From: Bradyrhizobium genomosp. I (2014) | GTDB taxonomy: Bacteria; Pseudomonadota; Alphaproteobacteria; Rhizobiales; Xanthobacteraceae | NCBI RefSeq assembly: GCF_000261685.1 | Contig: NZ_AJQE01000045.1 | Coordinates: 1-42,382, forward strand | Direction of reading: 5' to 3' | DNA length: 42,382 nucleotides | Part shown: piece after piece, positions 32,212-41,760 of the stretch | Numbering within the stretch: position 1 is the first letter of the stretch | Layout: every line of letters starts with the position of its first letter | The notes under the pieces: model-generated | Databases searched by the model: none | What the model saw: only the letters and a program-made list of their open reading frames with translations | What the model was told of the DNA's origin: nothing | Translations under genes and position numbers: made by a program

Positions 32212-32538
32212 TCAGCCACCGACCTTGCTGGGGAGCCCGGCCGCCTTCCAGCCCAGCATGCCGCCGGCCAGATGCTTGTTGTATGGCAGGCCCGCCGCCT
32301 GCGCCGCCAGCGAGGCCGTCACGGAGCGCTTTCCCGAGCGGCAGGCGAACACGACTTCCTTGCCGGCGGGATCGGGAATCGCTTTGGGATCGAAGGTCGA
32401 GAGCGGCACCACGACGCCGTAGGGATAGGCTTCGGCCTGAACCTCGTTCGGCTCGCGAACGTCGACGAGCAGATAGCGCCCTTCCGCGACACCCTTGGAG
32501 ACCTCGTCCGGGGTCAGATCCTGTACTTGATTTGCCAC
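32212..32538 (-). CDS. Rhodanese-like domain protein
   Basis: 108-residue single-domain rhodanese. YLLVDVREPNEVQAEAYPYG is the conserved DVREPxE segment and FACRSGKRS holds the catalytic cysteine in a six-residue loop, the size of sulfurtransferases rather than phosphatases. It may pass sulfane sulfur to thiols or proteins. The start is GTG 32538 with GGAGG five bases upstream, which decides against longer frames. It is probably the first gene of the run rhodanese-aminotransferase-binding protein. Confidence 0.9.
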   Translation of the reverse strand: MANQVQDLTPDEVSKGVAEGRYLLVDVREPNEVQAEAYPYGVVVPLSTFDPKAIPDPAGKEVVFACRSGKRSVTASLAAQAAGLPYNKHLAGGMLGWKAAGLPSKVGG

Positions 32539-32696
32539 ATCATCCTCCAACGTCGCAGGGCGCGCACCGGGGCGATCCCGGCCGGCGGCAACCTCGCCTC
32601 TCGGCAGGCGAAAATCAAGCGCTACAAAGGCTTGAGCCGCGCCGCGCAAGTTAAGGCTAAATCGCAGCGGCTTGAAGTCCGCATCAAGTTTCGGCC

Positions 32697-34625
32697 CTAA
32701 ATGGCCACCTGCGTTCCGACCTCGACCACGCGGCCGCTCGGGATCTGGAAATAGTCGGTGGCGTCGTTGGCGGAGCGGCTGAGCGCGATGAACAGCCGGT
32801 CCTGCCAACGCGGCATGCCGGAATGGGCGGCGGGCTTCAGCGCCCGGCGCGACAGGAAGAACGAGGTCGACATGATGTCGAACTGCCAGCCCAGCTTGCG
32901 GGCGATCGCCAGCGCCTTCGGCACGTTGGGCGATTCCATGAAGCCGAACTTCAGCGTCACCTTGGAGAAGGTCGGGCTGATCTGCTCCAGCCTCACGCGG
33001 TCCGCCGGATCGATCCGCGGAGTCTGCGCGGTCTCGATGGTGAGAATGACGTTCTTCTCGTGCAGCACTTTGTAGTGTTTCAGACTGTGCATCAGCGCGG
33101 TCGGCGCGCTGAGCGGGTCCGAAGTCAGGAACACCGCGGTGCCGGGCACGCGCTGCGGGGGCCGCTTCTCCAGCATCGCCACGAGGTCAGCGAGCGGGAA
33201 TTCGAGCTTGCGCGACTTCTCGAACAGGAGGCGGCTGCCGCGCCGCCACGTGTACATCAGGATGATCATGAGCGCGCCGAGCGCCAGCGGCACCCAGCCG
33301 CCCTCGAACACCTTCAAGAGGTTCGCGGTCAGGAAGGTCAAATCGAGGAACAGGAACGGCGCAATCAGCGCGCCGGCGGCGAGCGGCGACCATCGCCACC
33401 CCTTCCAGATCACGACGAAACCCATCGTCGCCGTGACCACCATGGTTCCCGTGACCGAGATGCCGTAGGCCGAGGCCAGGGCACTGGAGGAGCGGAACAT
33501 GAGCACCAGCAGCACCACCGCGACCAGCAGCAGCTGGTTGATGCGCGGGATGAAGATCTGGCCGGAATGGGCTTCGGAGGTATGGCGAATTTCGAACCGG
33601 GGCAGCAGTCCGAGCTGGATCGCCTGTCGCGTCAGCGAATAGGCGCCGGTGATGACGGCCTGGCTCGCGATGACCGTGGCCGCAGTGGCCAGCACCACCA
33701 TGCTGCCGCGGACAAGACCTTGCGGGAAGAGCTGGAAGAACGGGCTGACGATCGCGCCGGGATCGCTAAGGACGAGCGCCCCCTGCCCCAGATAATTCAG
33801 TGCCAGCGAGGGCAGCACGATAGAGAGCCAGGCGAACTGGATCGGCCGCTTGCCGAAATGGCCGAGATCGGCATAGAGCGCCTCGGCGCCGGTGACGGCC
33901 AGGAACACCGCGCCCAGCGTCACGAAACCGATGATGCCATGGTGCAGCATGAAGGACACGGCGTAAAGCGGGTTCAGCGCGAGCAGCACCTGCGGCTGCT
34001 GGATGATGGGATGGATTGCCGCCGCCGCGAGGACTGCGAACCAGACGCACATGACCGGACCGAAGAAGGTGGCAACGCGTGCCGTGCCGCGTGACTGCAC
34101 CGCGAACAGACACACCAGGATCAGGACGGTCAGCGGAACGATGTAAGGCTCGAACGTCAAGGTGACGTCCTTCATGCCCTCGATCGCCGACAGCACCGAG
34201 AGCGCCGGGGTGATCACGGCATCACCGTAAAACAGGGCTCCGGAAATGATGCCGAGCAGGACGATGGCCGACCCACCGGTGCCAACGGCCCGCTGGGCCA
34301 GCGCCATCAGCGCCAGCGTGCCGCCCTCGCCGTTGTTGTCGGCGCGGAGCAGGATCACGACGTATTTGAGCGTCACCACGACGACGAGCGCCCACAGGAT
34401 CAGCGAGAGCACGCCGAGAACGGCGGCCGGCGTCGGCAACCCCTCCGCGCCCGAGGCCGCCATGACCGCCTCGCGGAACGCGTAGAGCGGGCTGGTGCCG
34501 ATATCGCCATAGACGACACCGATGCTGCCGAGCGTCAGCGCGCCGAAACCGGCCGTGGTATGGGCCTCGCCATGCCCGGTGGCCGCCGCCGTCTCCGGGG
34601 CGGGAACTGCTACGTCACTGGTCAT
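32697..34625 (-). CDS. kup: Kup-type potassium uptake protein (copy 1)
   Basis: 642-residue KUP/HAK/KT potassium transporter: about twelve membrane spans in residues 25-440 and a cytoplasmic C-terminal domain. The family marker [19 protein letters not shown] lies near the N-terminus; [39 protein letters not shown] and [10 protein letters not shown] also match. It would import K+ with protons. I prefer ATG 34625 over the in-frame TTG 34637. It ends in [10 protein letters not shown], as does the paralogue ([10 protein letters not shown]), 140 bases upstream. The coding strand is shared by both. Confidence 0.93.
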   Translation of the reverse strand: MTSDVAVPAPETAAATGHGEAHTTAGFGALTLGSIGVVYGDIGTSPLYAFREAVMAASGAEGLPTPAAVLGVLSLILWALVVVVTLKYVVILLRADNNGEGGTLALMALAQRAVGTGGSAIVLLGIISGALFYGDAVITPALSVLSAIEGMKDVTLTFEPYIVPLTVLILVCLFAVQSRGTARVATFFGPVMCVWFAVLAAAAIHPIIQQPQVLLALNPLYAVSFMLHHGIIGFVTLGAVFLAVTGAEALYADLGHFGKRPIQFAWLSIVLPSLALNYLGQGALVLSDPGAIVSPFFQLFPQGLVRGSMVVLATAATVIASQAVITGAYSLTRQAIQLGLLPRFEIRHTSEAHSGQIFIPRINQLLLVAVVLLVLMFRSSSALASAYGISVTGTMVVTATMGFVVIWKGWRWSPLAAGALIAPFLFLDLTFLTANLLKVFEGGWVPLALGALMIILMYTWRRGSRLLFEKSRKLEFPLADLVAMLEKRPPQRVPGTAVFLTSDPLSAPTALMHSLKHYKVLHEKNVILTIETAQTPRIDPADRVRLEQISPTFSKVTLKFGFMESPNVPKALAIARKLGWQFDIMSTSFFLSRRALKPAAHSGMPRWQDRLFIALSRSANDATDYFQIPSGRVVEVGTQVAI

Positions 34626-34733
34626 GGAAGAGCCCAATGGCCTCTACAATGCTTCACGGCACAACGGCGGAGGAGCGCGCGGCTTATAGGCCTGCGCTGC
34701 CAGCATAGCCTAGGCCGATTCCGGACCATAGCC

Positions 34734-34748
34734 ATGCAAATTTTGCAT
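34734..34748. promoter_or_regulatory. Perfect 15-base palindrome between the two kup genes
   Basis: ATGCAAA-T-TTTGCAT is perfect with a single central base and stands out as AT-rich. It lies 16 bases after the stop codon of kup copy 2 and about 110 bases before the start of copy 1, so it may be an operator for copy 1. No T-run follows. Confidence 0.35.
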
Positions 34749-34764
34749 AGGCTGCCGGTTGCGT

Positions 34765-36666
34765 TCAAATAGTGACTTGGGTTCCGACTTCAACCACCCG
34801 CCCTGTCGGAATCTGGAAATAGTCGGTGGCATCGTTGGCCGACCGGCTCAGCGCGATGAACAAATGGTCCTGCCACAGCGGCATGCCCGATTGTGCCGAG
34901 GCCTTCAGCGATCTTCGCGACACGAAGAACGAGGTCGACATGATGTCGAACTGCCAGCCCTGCTTGCGCGCGATCGCGAGCGCCTTGGGCACGTTCGGCT
35001 GCTCCATGAAGCCAAAGCGCAAGCGAACCTTGGAGAATTTGTCGCTGATCTTCTCCATCCTGAACCGCTCCGAAAGATCAACCCGCGGGGTTTGCGCGGT
35101 CTCGATGGTCAGGATCACGTTGTGCTCGTGCAGCACCTTGTTGTGCTTGAGATTGTGCAAGAGCGCGGTCGGCACGAAGGCGGGATCGCTGGTCAGGAAT
35201 ACGGCCGTGCCCTTGACGATGTGTGGCGGCCGCTTCTCCAGGCTCCGGATCAGATCGTCCAGCGGCACCTCGATCCGTCGCGTCTTCTGGATCAGAATTC
35301 CGGAGCCCTTGCGCCAGGTCCAGATCGTCCCCGCCATGAGGATGCCGAACAGCAGCGGCACCCAGGCGCCTTCAAGCAGCTTGAGCAGGTTGGCGCTGAA
35401 GAAGCTCAAATCGACGATGACGAAGGGAACGATCACGGCAGCAGCCGTCGCCGCACGCCAGTTCCACAACTTCCAGATCACGACGAAGCCCATGATGCCG
35501 TCGGCGACCATGGTGGTCGACACTGCAATGCCGTAGGCCGAGGCCAGATTGCTGGGGGTGTGGAACAGCAGCACCAGCAGCATCACGCCTATCAGCAGCA
35601 GGCGGTTGACGCGCGGCAGATAGATCTGGCCGGCATGGGATTCGGAGGTGTAGCGCACCTCGAAACGCGGCAACAGCCCGAGCTGCACGGCCTGATAGAC
35701 CAGCGAATAGGCGCCCGTGATCACCGCCTGGCTCGCGATCACGGTTGCGGCAGTCGCAAGTCCGACCAGCGGCAGCACCAGACCCTCAGGTACCATGCGA
35801 TAGAAGGAGTGTTCGATCGCGCCGGGATCGGACAGCACCAGCGCACCCTGCCCGAAATAGTTGATCAGGAGCGCGGGCAGCACGAAGAACATCCAGGCCG
35901 ACTGGATCGGCTTGCGGCCGAAATGGCCGAGATCGGCATAAAGCGCCTCGCCCCCCGTCACCGCCAGGAACACGGCACCGAGTGTCACGAGGCCGATCGT
36001 GCCGTGCGACAGCACGAACTGCACTGCGTAGTAGGGATTGATAGCCGCCAGCACGGAGGGGTCGTCGGCAATGTGGACGGCCCCCATCGCGGCGATGACG
36101 GTGAACCAAACCACCATCACCGGCCCGAAGGCCGAGGCGACCAATGCGGTTCCCTTGCTCTGGACCGCGAACAGCAGCACCAGAATGAGGACGGTGAGGG
36201 GCACGACGTAGTGCTCGAGCGCGGGGGTGGCGAGCTTCAGGCCTTCGACCGCCGAGAGCACCGAGATCGCCGGCGTGATCATGGAATCGCCGATGAACAT
36301 CGAGGCGCCGACCACACCGAGCGCGAGCAGGAACCAGCTCCGCCGCCCGAGCGCGCGCTGGCCGAGCGCCATCAGCGAGAGCGTGCCGCCCTCGCCGTTA
36401 TTGTCGGCGCGCAGCAGCAGCAGGACGTATTTGGCAGTCACAACGATCAGGAGCGCCCACAGGATCAGCGAGAGCACGCCGAGCACGATGACCCGCGAGA
36501 CCGGCTCGCCATGGGCCGCGCCCCTGACCGCCTCGTGGAATGCGTAGAGCGGCGAGGTGCCGATATCGCCGAAGACGACGCCGATGCTCCCGAGCGTAAG
36601 GGCCCAAAAGCCTGATGTGACCGGTTGCCCATCCTGGGTCTCGGTCGATGTGATGCTCGCCGTCAT
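34765..36666 (-). CDS. kup: Kup-type potassium uptake protein (copy 2)
   Basis: 633-residue KUP potassium transporter, a close paralogue of the adjacent copy throughout: [58 protein letters not shown], and an almost identical C-terminus ([38 protein letters not shown] in the same register). Differences lie mainly in the N-terminal tail and the loops. Start ATG 36666; no clear Shine-Dalgarno. Both copies look complete, so neither is a pseudogene. Confidence 0.93.
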   Translation of the reverse strand: MTASITSTETQDGQPVTSGFWALTLGSIGVVFGDIGTSPLYAFHEAVRGAAHGEPVSRVIVLGVLSLILWALLIVVTAKYVLLLLRADNNGEGGTLSLMALGQRALGRRSWFLLALGVVGASMFIGDSMITPAISVLSAVEGLKLATPALEHYVVPLTVLILVLLFAVQSKGTALVASAFGPVMVVWFTVIAAMGAVHIADDPSVLAAINPYYAVQFVLSHGTIGLVTLGAVFLAVTGGEALYADLGHFGRKPIQSAWMFFVLPALLINYFGQGALVLSDPGAIEHSFYRMVPEGLVLPLVGLATAATVIASQAVITGAYSLVYQAVQLGLLPRFEVRYTSESHAGQIYLPRVNRLLLIGVMLLVLLFHTPSNLASAYGIAVSTTMVADGIMGFVVIWKLWNWRAATAAAVIVPFVIVDLSFFSANLLKLLEGAWVPLLFGILMAGTIWTWRKGSGILIQKTRRIEVPLDDLIRSLEKRPPHIVKGTAVFLTSDPAFVPTALLHNLKHNKVLHEHNVILTIETAQTPRVDLSERFRMEKISDKFSKVRLRFGFMEQPNVPKALAIARKQGWQFDIMSTSFFVSRRSLKASAQSGMPLWQDHLFIALSRSANDATDYFQIPTGRVVEVGTQVTI

Positions 36667-36848
36667 GAGGGTGGAAAACGCTTCGTCCCTTGAATTGATC
36701 CGGCGCCTTTTGACGCTCCCGCCGCGTCTGTCAATCGGTCCTTCACCATAGCAGGGACCAAGACAGATGTTGTGACGGCGCCGCCACGTTCATCGCCGGC
36801 GTGACCACATGCCTCAGGTAAGATGGTAGCGCAAGAGGCCAATTATCC

Positions 36849-36897
36849 GAGCATGATCTCGTCGGAAAACCGGTGCCCACTTTTCCGGATCATGCTC
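36849..36897. repeat. Rhizobiales dispersed palindrome (GAGCATGATC type)
   Basis: GAGCATGATC (36849-36858) pairs with GATCATGCTC (36888-36897) around a middle containing GGAAAACCGGTGCCCACTTTTCC, here cited only by its ends (GGAAAA...TTTTCC, 36864-36886), itself partly complementary. I know this unit as very common between genes in Bradyrhizobium and relatives. The right arm overlaps two bases of the motB stop codon, so it may serve as its transcript end. Confidence 0.85.
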
Positions 36898-37726
36898 ACG
36901 GCTTCAGATTCGGGGGCAGCGGCGGATCTTCGCGCATCAGGGTGATGGTCACCCGCCGGTTGGCCGCGAGCGAGGGATCGTCCGGAAACAGCGGCTGGGT
37001 ATCCGCCTTGCCGGAAACGGCGAAGATGTGCGACGGCGGCAGGCCCTCGCGTTCGAGGATCTGGCGCACGGCATTGGCGCGATCGGCCGACAGATCGAAG
37101 GCACCGTAGTCGCTGCGGGTCGGGACAAATCCTGCCGCGGTGTGGCCGGCGATGGAAACGCGCAGCGGCGTCGCCTTGAGCGGAATCGCGAGCTTCTCGA
37201 CCAGGCGGCGGGTGCGGTCATAGGGCACCTTGGAGCCGTCGGCGAACATCGAGCGGCCGTCCTGGTCGACGATCTCGAGGTTGAGGCCCTGCTTGGTCTC
37301 CTCGAACATGATGTGCTTGGACATCTCGGTCAGTTCCGGCATGTCCTGCAACGCCTGGCGCAACGAGGCCGCGGCCAGCGCGAAATTGCGGTCGACCTTG
37401 ATCTTCGCCCCCGAGGTGCGGTCGCGATCCTCCTGATCCGGCGTCGGCGTGTTGGAGGCATCCTCGGGTTGGATGTGGTCGACGTTCTTCAGCCGCGGGC
37501 GGGTCGGCAGGCCGTCGGACTCGACGATGCCAGCGTACCGCGCCTCGCTCTGCACGCCGAAGGCGTCGCGCATGGATCCCGCGACGATCTTCAGCTTGTT
37601 GGCGTCCTGCGTCGAGAACGCGACGAGCATCACGAAGAAGCTCATCATCAATCCCATGAGGTCGGCGAAGGTCACGAACCAGCCGTGACCACCGCCGTGA
37701 GCATCGCCGCGCTTCTTCTTGGCCAT
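36896..37726 (-). CDS. motB: Flagellar motor stator protein MotB
   Basis: 276-residue stator subunit. A short basic N-terminus is followed by one membrane span (about 16-38) with the proton-carrying Asp22 in WFVTFADLMGLMMSFFVML. A long periplasmic linker with charged residues leads to an OmpA-like peptidoglycan-binding domain (about 180-270: VSIAGHT, FDLSADRANAVRQIL, ANRRVTITL). It anchors the stator to the cell wall. It follows motA by 23 bases. The stop codon falls in a dispersed repeat. Confidence 0.92.
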   Translation of the reverse strand: MAKKKRGDAHGGGHGWFVTFADLMGLMMSFFVMLVAFSTQDANKLKIVAGSMRDAFGVQSEARYAGIVESDGLPTRPRLKNVDHIQPEDASNTPTPDQEDRDRTSGAKIKVDRNFALAAASLRQALQDMPELTEMSKHIMFEETKQGLNLEIVDQDGRSMFADGSKVPYDRTRRLVEKLAIPLKATPLRVSIAGHTAAGFVPTRSDYGAFDLSADRANAVRQILEREGLPPSHIFAVSGKADTQPLFPDDPSLAANRRVTITLMREDPPLPPNLKP

Positions 37727-37749
37727 GGCCTAAATCCGGATGCGCGCGA

Positions 37750-38523
37750 TCAGGCCGGCACCGGCTCGCCCTCGCCGTGGCGATGCTTCTCCGGCAGATA
37801 GGCCAGCAGCATTTCGCGCACCAGGGTCGGGCTCTTGGAGTCGCGGATCATCAGGATGCCGTCGATGATCAGGGTGCGGTTGGTCTCCTCGTCGAGCAGC
37901 TTGCCGTGCAGCTTGTCGGCGATCGGCAGGCAGAACAGGTTGGCGACGAGCGCGCCGTAAAGGGTGGCGAGCAGCGCGGTTGCCATGAACGGGCCGAGCT
38001 TGGAGGGGTCGGTCATGTTGGCGAACATCTGCACCATGCCGATCAGGGTGCCGATCATGCCGAAGGCCGGGGCGCAGTCGCCGATGGCGCGGTAGATCTT
38101 GCTGCCCTCGTCCAGGTGCATCAGGAAGTTGTCGCGGTCGCGCTCGAGATTGTCGCGGATGAAGTCGAGGTCGTAGCCGTCGGCGACGTAGCGGATGCCC
38201 TTGGCGAGGAAGGGTTCGTCGGTCTCGACCTTTTCGAGACCCACCGGGCCCTGCTTGCGGGCGATCTCCGCGATGCGGGCGAGCTCGTCGACGAGGTCGT
38301 GAGCCGACAGGCGGCTCATGGTGAAGGCGAACTTGGCACCGAGCGGAAGGCCGTGCAGGAGCGCCGAGAGCGGGAAGCGGATCATGGTGGCGGAGATCGA
38401 GCCGCCGAAGATGATGATCATGGCATGTTCGGAGATGAACATGTGGAGATCGCCACCCATGAAGATCATCGCGGTGATGACGATGATGCCCGCCGTGAGC
38501 CCAACGCCCGTCATGATATCCAT
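37750..38523 (-). CDS. motA: Flagellar motor stator protein MotA (PomA-like short form)
   Basis: 257-residue four-span stator subunit. MTGVGLTAGIIVITAMIFMGG is the first span; the third and fourth spans carry CAPAFGMIGTLIGMVQMF (with Pro152 at the place of the conserved torque-linked proline) and GPFMATALLATLYGALVANLF. The length and the APAFGMIGTLIG motif match the PomA/short MotA branch. GGAG lies six bases before ATG 38523, so I start there rather than at the longer frame. Together with MotB it forms the ion-driven stator; whether protons or sodium drive it is not decided by sequence here. No other flagellar gene is in the window. Confidence 0.92.
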   Translation of the reverse strand: MDIMTGVGLTAGIIVITAMIFMGGDLHMFISEHAMIIIFGGSISATMIRFPLSALLHGLPLGAKFAFTMSRLSAHDLVDELARIAEIARKQGPVGLEKVETDEPFLAKGIRYVADGYDLDFIRDNLERDRDNFLMHLDEGSKIYRAIGDCAPAFGMIGTLIGMVQMFANMTDPSKLGPFMATALLATLYGALVANLFCLPIADKLHGKLLDEETNRTLIIDGILMIRDSKSPTLVREMLLAYLPEKHRHGEGEPVPA

Positions 38524-38822
38524 GGGAGACTCCAACGCGTACGCAGCAACGGCCATCCTGGCCGCTGGCGCGGCCCAACCCCGAACCGCATCGGAAACCC
38601 TAGAGCGCCGCCCTTAAAGCCGCGTAAAGGATAAGTTGAGCGGGCGCGCCGGGCTGACGCAGTGCGCTCCGCGGAGGCCGGCTTTGCCGACTGTCGACAG
38701 GAATCTCAACGCTTTGCTAACCATGATTGGGGCGACGGTGCGATGATGTCTTCGAGGCCCAGCCCGCAGGCTCATGAGCGCGCAGCCATATTGGCTGATA
38801 CAATAGCGTCGAGGTGTCTCCC
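38524..38822. other. Intergenic region between divergent motA and plsY genes
   Basis: About 300 bases. It includes a perfect palindrome CTGTCGACAG (38691-38700) and otherwise nothing recognisable. It must contain the promoters of both genes, but I see no convincing -35/-10 pair. Confidence 0.5.
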
Positions 38823-39503
38823 ATGATTTTCTGGCTAGCGAACGCGACGGGATTGGCCATCGCCTATCTCTTAGGTTCTGTACCCACCGGCTATCTGGCA
38901 GGGAAACTGCTGAGTGGTATCGATATTCGAGAGCACGGCTCCAGATCGACCGGTGCAACAAATGTGTTGCGCACCCTTGGAAGATGGCCTGCGCTGGTTG
39001 TGCTTCTGGTCGATGTGCTCAAGGGTGCCGCTGCAATCGCCTGCGCCCGCTGGTTCTTTGGTTGGGTCTTCACGTTGCCATCAGGCACCCCACCGGCCGC
39101 ACTCGATGCGCAAAGCTGGATAGACTGGGCCGTGTGTCTTTCTGGACTTGCCGCTTTGCTGGGACACGCCCTTTCGATTTGGCTGAACTTCACGGGCGGC
39201 AAATCCGCTGCGACTGGGCTCGGCGTCCTGCTGGCGATGTCGTGGCCAGTCGGCCTCGGGGCTGCCATCGCTTTTGCTGTCGCATTGGCTGTCTCACGCA
39301 TTGTCTCGCTGGGCTCGATATTGGCCGCGCTGACGGCGATCGCCCTCGTCTGCATCCTCGAGCAACCGTTGCCTTACCGATTGCTGGTGATTGCAGGTGG
39401 CATCTATGTGATCGTGCGCCATCGCGCCAACATTCAGCGGCTGCTGGCCGGGACAGAGCCAAGTTTCGGACAATTCAGTCCGGAACCGAGGGCGGAAGCG
39501 TAA
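38823..39503 (+). CDS. plsY: Glycerol-3-phosphate acyltransferase PlsY
   Basis: 226-residue multi-span protein that transfers an acyl group from acyl-phosphate to glycerol-3-phosphate. The three PlsY motifs are present: GSVPTGYLAGKLL, GSRSTGATNVLRTLGR and FTGGKSAATGLGVLLA. The second has STGATN where most proteobacterial proteins have NPGATN, and the third GGKSAAT instead of GGKGVAT; both recall cyanobacterial PlsY. GAGG lies eight bases before ATG 38823. Codon use is visibly less GC-rich than in its neighbours, which suggests acquisition from outside. A housekeeping copy probably lies elsewhere. Confidence 0.88.
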   Translation: MIFWLANATGLAIAYLLGSVPTGYLAGKLLSGIDIREHGSRSTGATNVLRTLGRWPALVVLLVDVLKGAAAIACARWFFGWVFTLPSGTPPAALDAQSWIDWAVCLSGLAALLGHALSIWLNFTGGKSAATGLGVLLAMSWPVGLGAAIAFAVALAVSRIVSLGSILAALTAIALVCILEQPLPYRLLVIAGGIYVIVRHRANIQRLLAGTEPSFGQFSPEPRAEA

Positions 39504-39660
39504 GGGGGGCTACTCGCTCGTCGTCGAAGCTGAGCTCCCGGAGTTGGAGAGCCTTGACCGCCAGTCGGCGGTCGGCTGCGGCCCTGCGCCACATCCGCGG
39601 CGAGAGATGGTGGAGTATTCTTCAGCCCTGCGGCATGTTCGATCGCGGGAGCGATTTGCA

Positions 39661-39954
39661 ATGTTGACGCTGTTCAGTCTTTTCACCGCGTTACCGGCGG
39701 TGCTGGCGCTCCATCTGCTCGAGCCGGAGCTCGTCCTGCCGGCGTTCAGTGCCCTGCTCTTCGTCGAGGCCGCCTTCGCCGTGATCGCTGCGCGATTGAT
39801 TCACAGCCCCGACCGCACAGATGACATTACCCTGTGGGATCTTGCCGGCGGCTTCACCCTGATCGGATGCGCCGCCGCAGTGTTTGGAGAACCGGATCAG
39901 GCTGCCCTGTTCCTGACCGAACAAGGCAGCGCGCGACCGGCGTCATCGCCATAA
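39661..39954 (+). CDS. Small membrane protein, function unknown
   Basis: 97 residues with three probable membrane spans: MLTLFSLFTALPAVLALHLL, VLPAFSALLFVEAAFAVIAARLI and LWDLAGGFTLIGCAAAVFG, then a short polar tail. GGGAGC lies eight bases before ATG 39661, so I begin there rather than at 39544, where the extra 39 residues look non-coding. I know such proteins only as conserved hypotheticals. It is convergent with the RraA-family gene, with two bases between stop codons. Confidence 0.68.
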   Translation: MLTLFSLFTALPAVLALHLLEPELVLPAFSALLFVEAAFAVIAARLIHSPDRTDDITLWDLAGGFTLIGCAAAVFGEPDQAALFLTEQGSARPASSP

Positions 39955-39956
39955 GC

Positions 39957-40676
39957 TCAGTGGATCTCCGCCGAGCGCTTCAGCGCAGCCTTCAGCTTCT
40001 CCAGGGAGAAGTCGGGGCTGCGGGCGATCTCGAGGATCGGCGTCTCGCGGCGGCCGCAGAGCTCCGCGGCCTCCGGGAGTTTTGCGGCAAGGTCGAGCGG
40101 GATCACGATGGCGCCGTGCTGGTCGGCATGGATCAGATCGTCGGACTTCACGGTCATGCCGGCGACGCGCACCTCGCCGCCAAAGCTCTCCGCATGCACC
40201 CAGGCATGCGACGGGCCGATCGAGCCCGCCAGCGCCTGGAAGCCAGGTGCCCATTGCGGGATGTCGCGGATCGAGCCGTCGGTGATGACGCCGAGACAGC
40301 CAAGCGCCTTGTGCACGTTGCTCTGCACCTCGCCCCAGAACGCGCCATAGCCGACGTCCGGCCCGTCGATGTCCTGGATCACAGAAATGCGCGGGCCGTG
40401 GCCGGTGCCGACATATTCGTAATATTCGATGCGGCGCTTCGACTGCTCCTCGGCGGGAAGCGAGGACTTCAGCACCGAGCGGATCGTGACCGTGCGGGCA
40501 TAGCCGACGATCGGCGGCAGGTCGGGGAACGGGCAGACCAGTTGCTTGGTGGTGTAGCCGATCAGTCGCCGCTCGGGCGCCACGATCTCCATGGCATTGC
40601 AGATCGTCGGCGTGTCGTAGCGGCCCAGCGCCTCGAGGACGGAAACGGGCAGCGGCCCGGTCGTGGAATTGGTCAC
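39957..40676 (-). CDS. RraA-family protein (HMG/CHA aldolase or RNase E regulator fold)
   Basis: 239-residue protein of the RraA/MenG-like family. The metal and substrate loop GCLGVITDGSIRDIPQW carries the RD pair used by 4-hydroxy-4-methyl-2-oxoglutarate/CHA aldolases, and the DQHGAIVIP strand is also typical. It is longer than E. coli RraA (about 160), as are the catabolic members, so an aldolase or oxaloacetate decarboxylase role is more likely than RNase E inhibition. The start is GTG 40676 with GGGAGAG six bases upstream. No pathway neighbour identifies the substrate. Confidence 0.87.
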   Translation of the reverse strand: MTNSTTGPLPVSVLEALGRYDTPTICNAMEIVAPERRLIGYTTKQLVCPFPDLPPIVGYARTVTIRSVLKSSLPAEEQSKRRIEYYEYVGTGHGPRISVIQDIDGPDVGYGAFWGEVQSNVHKALGCLGVITDGSIRDIPQWAPGFQALAGSIGPSHAWVHAESFGGEVRVAGMTVKSDDLIHADQHGAIVIPLDLAAKLPEAAELCGRRETPILEIARSPDFSLEKLKAALKRSAEIH

Positions 40677-40799
40677 GGCGTTCTCTCCCAGATTGGCGGC
40701 GGTTGATTGCGCGATGCCGCCGGCACCGGGGCGATATAGCCGAGATCGGGCCTCTACCCAACTCAGGCAGGCCTCATGGCAGATATCCGTGAAAGGCGC

Positions 40800-41681
40800 T
40801 CAGTGCAGACGACCGGGCCGGTCGTCATCGCGCGGCGGCTCCGACAAATTCGCCAGCGTCGGCGCCGAAGGCGGTGACGAGACCTCGCCTCCCGCCGGCG
40901 CGGCGGCTTCCATCGCGCGCGCCTGGTCGCGATAGGATTTGTAGCCGAGCGGCAGGCAGAGCAGATAAAGCGCCGTACCGATCGACAGCACGTGCCACGG
41001 ATAGGCGATCAGGAGCGCGATGAAGACGATCACGGCGACGAACGCCGGCAGCACCAGCTCCGGCGGCACGCGCATGCGCTTGGTCTTGCCGGAGAACACC
41101 GGCAGGCGCGACACCATCAGAAAGGCGATCAGAAGCGTATAGGCCGCCGTCACTGCCGCGGGAGTGCGGCCGAGATCGAGAAACGCGATGTAGATCGGCA
41201 GCAGCACCGTGATGGCGCCGGCGGGCGCCGGCACGCCGGTGAAGAAGTTGGCCGCGAAGGCCGGCTTGTTCGGATCATCCATGGTGGCGTTGAAGCGCGC
41301 GAGCCGCAGGCCACCGGAGATCGCGAACACCATCGCGGCGATCCAGCCGGCATTGCCGAGCTCGTGAAGCTGCCAGAAATACAGCATCAGGCCGGGCGCC
41401 ACTCCGAAATTGACGAAATCGGCGAGGCTATCGAGCTCGGCGCCGAACTTGGACTGGCCCTTGATCATGCGCGCAATGCGACCGTCGATGCCGTCGAGTG
41501 CGGCCGCGAACACGATGGCGTAGACGGCCAGCGACATCCGCCCCTCGATCGACAGACGGATCGAGGTCAGGCCGGCACAGATCGCCAGCAGCGTGATGAC
41601 GTTGGGCACCAGCATCCGCACCGGGATCGGTCGGAACCGCCGGCGCCGCGCATCGGTATCTTTGAAGTCATAGGGCGTCAT
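40800..41681 (-). CDS. pssA: CDP-diacylglycerol-serine O-phosphatidyltransferase
   Basis: 293-residue integral membrane enzyme making phosphatidylserine from CDP-diacylglycerol and serine. The CDP-alcohol phosphotransferase signature is complete: Asp66-Gly67-x2-Ala70-Arg71-x8-Gly80-x3-Asp84-x3-Asp88. About eight hydrophobic spans follow, with a charged tail. GAGGTGA precedes the ATG at 41681. It lies 79 bases after psd, in the same direction; together they form the phosphatidylethanolamine pathway. Confidence 0.94.
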   Translation of the reverse strand: MTPYDFKDTDARRRRFRPIPVRMLVPNVITLLAICAGLTSIRLSIEGRMSLAVYAIVFAAALDGIDGRIARMIKGQSKFGAELDSLADFVNFGVAPGLMLYFWQLHELGNAGWIAAMVFAISGGLRLARFNATMDDPNKPAFAANFFTGVPAPAGAITVLLPIYIAFLDLGRTPAAVTAAYTLLIAFLMVSRLPVFSGKTKRMRVPPELVLPAFVAVIVFIALLIAYPWHVLSIGTALYLLCLPLGYKSYRDQARAMEAAAPAGGEVSSPPSAPTLANLSEPPRDDDRPGRLH

Positions 41682-41760
41682 TGCTCACCTCAAGGCGAGA
41701 TATAGCAAGCCGAGCCCCCCTCCGCCATTGCGGCGGAAGGCCTACAAGCTCGACTATTGG

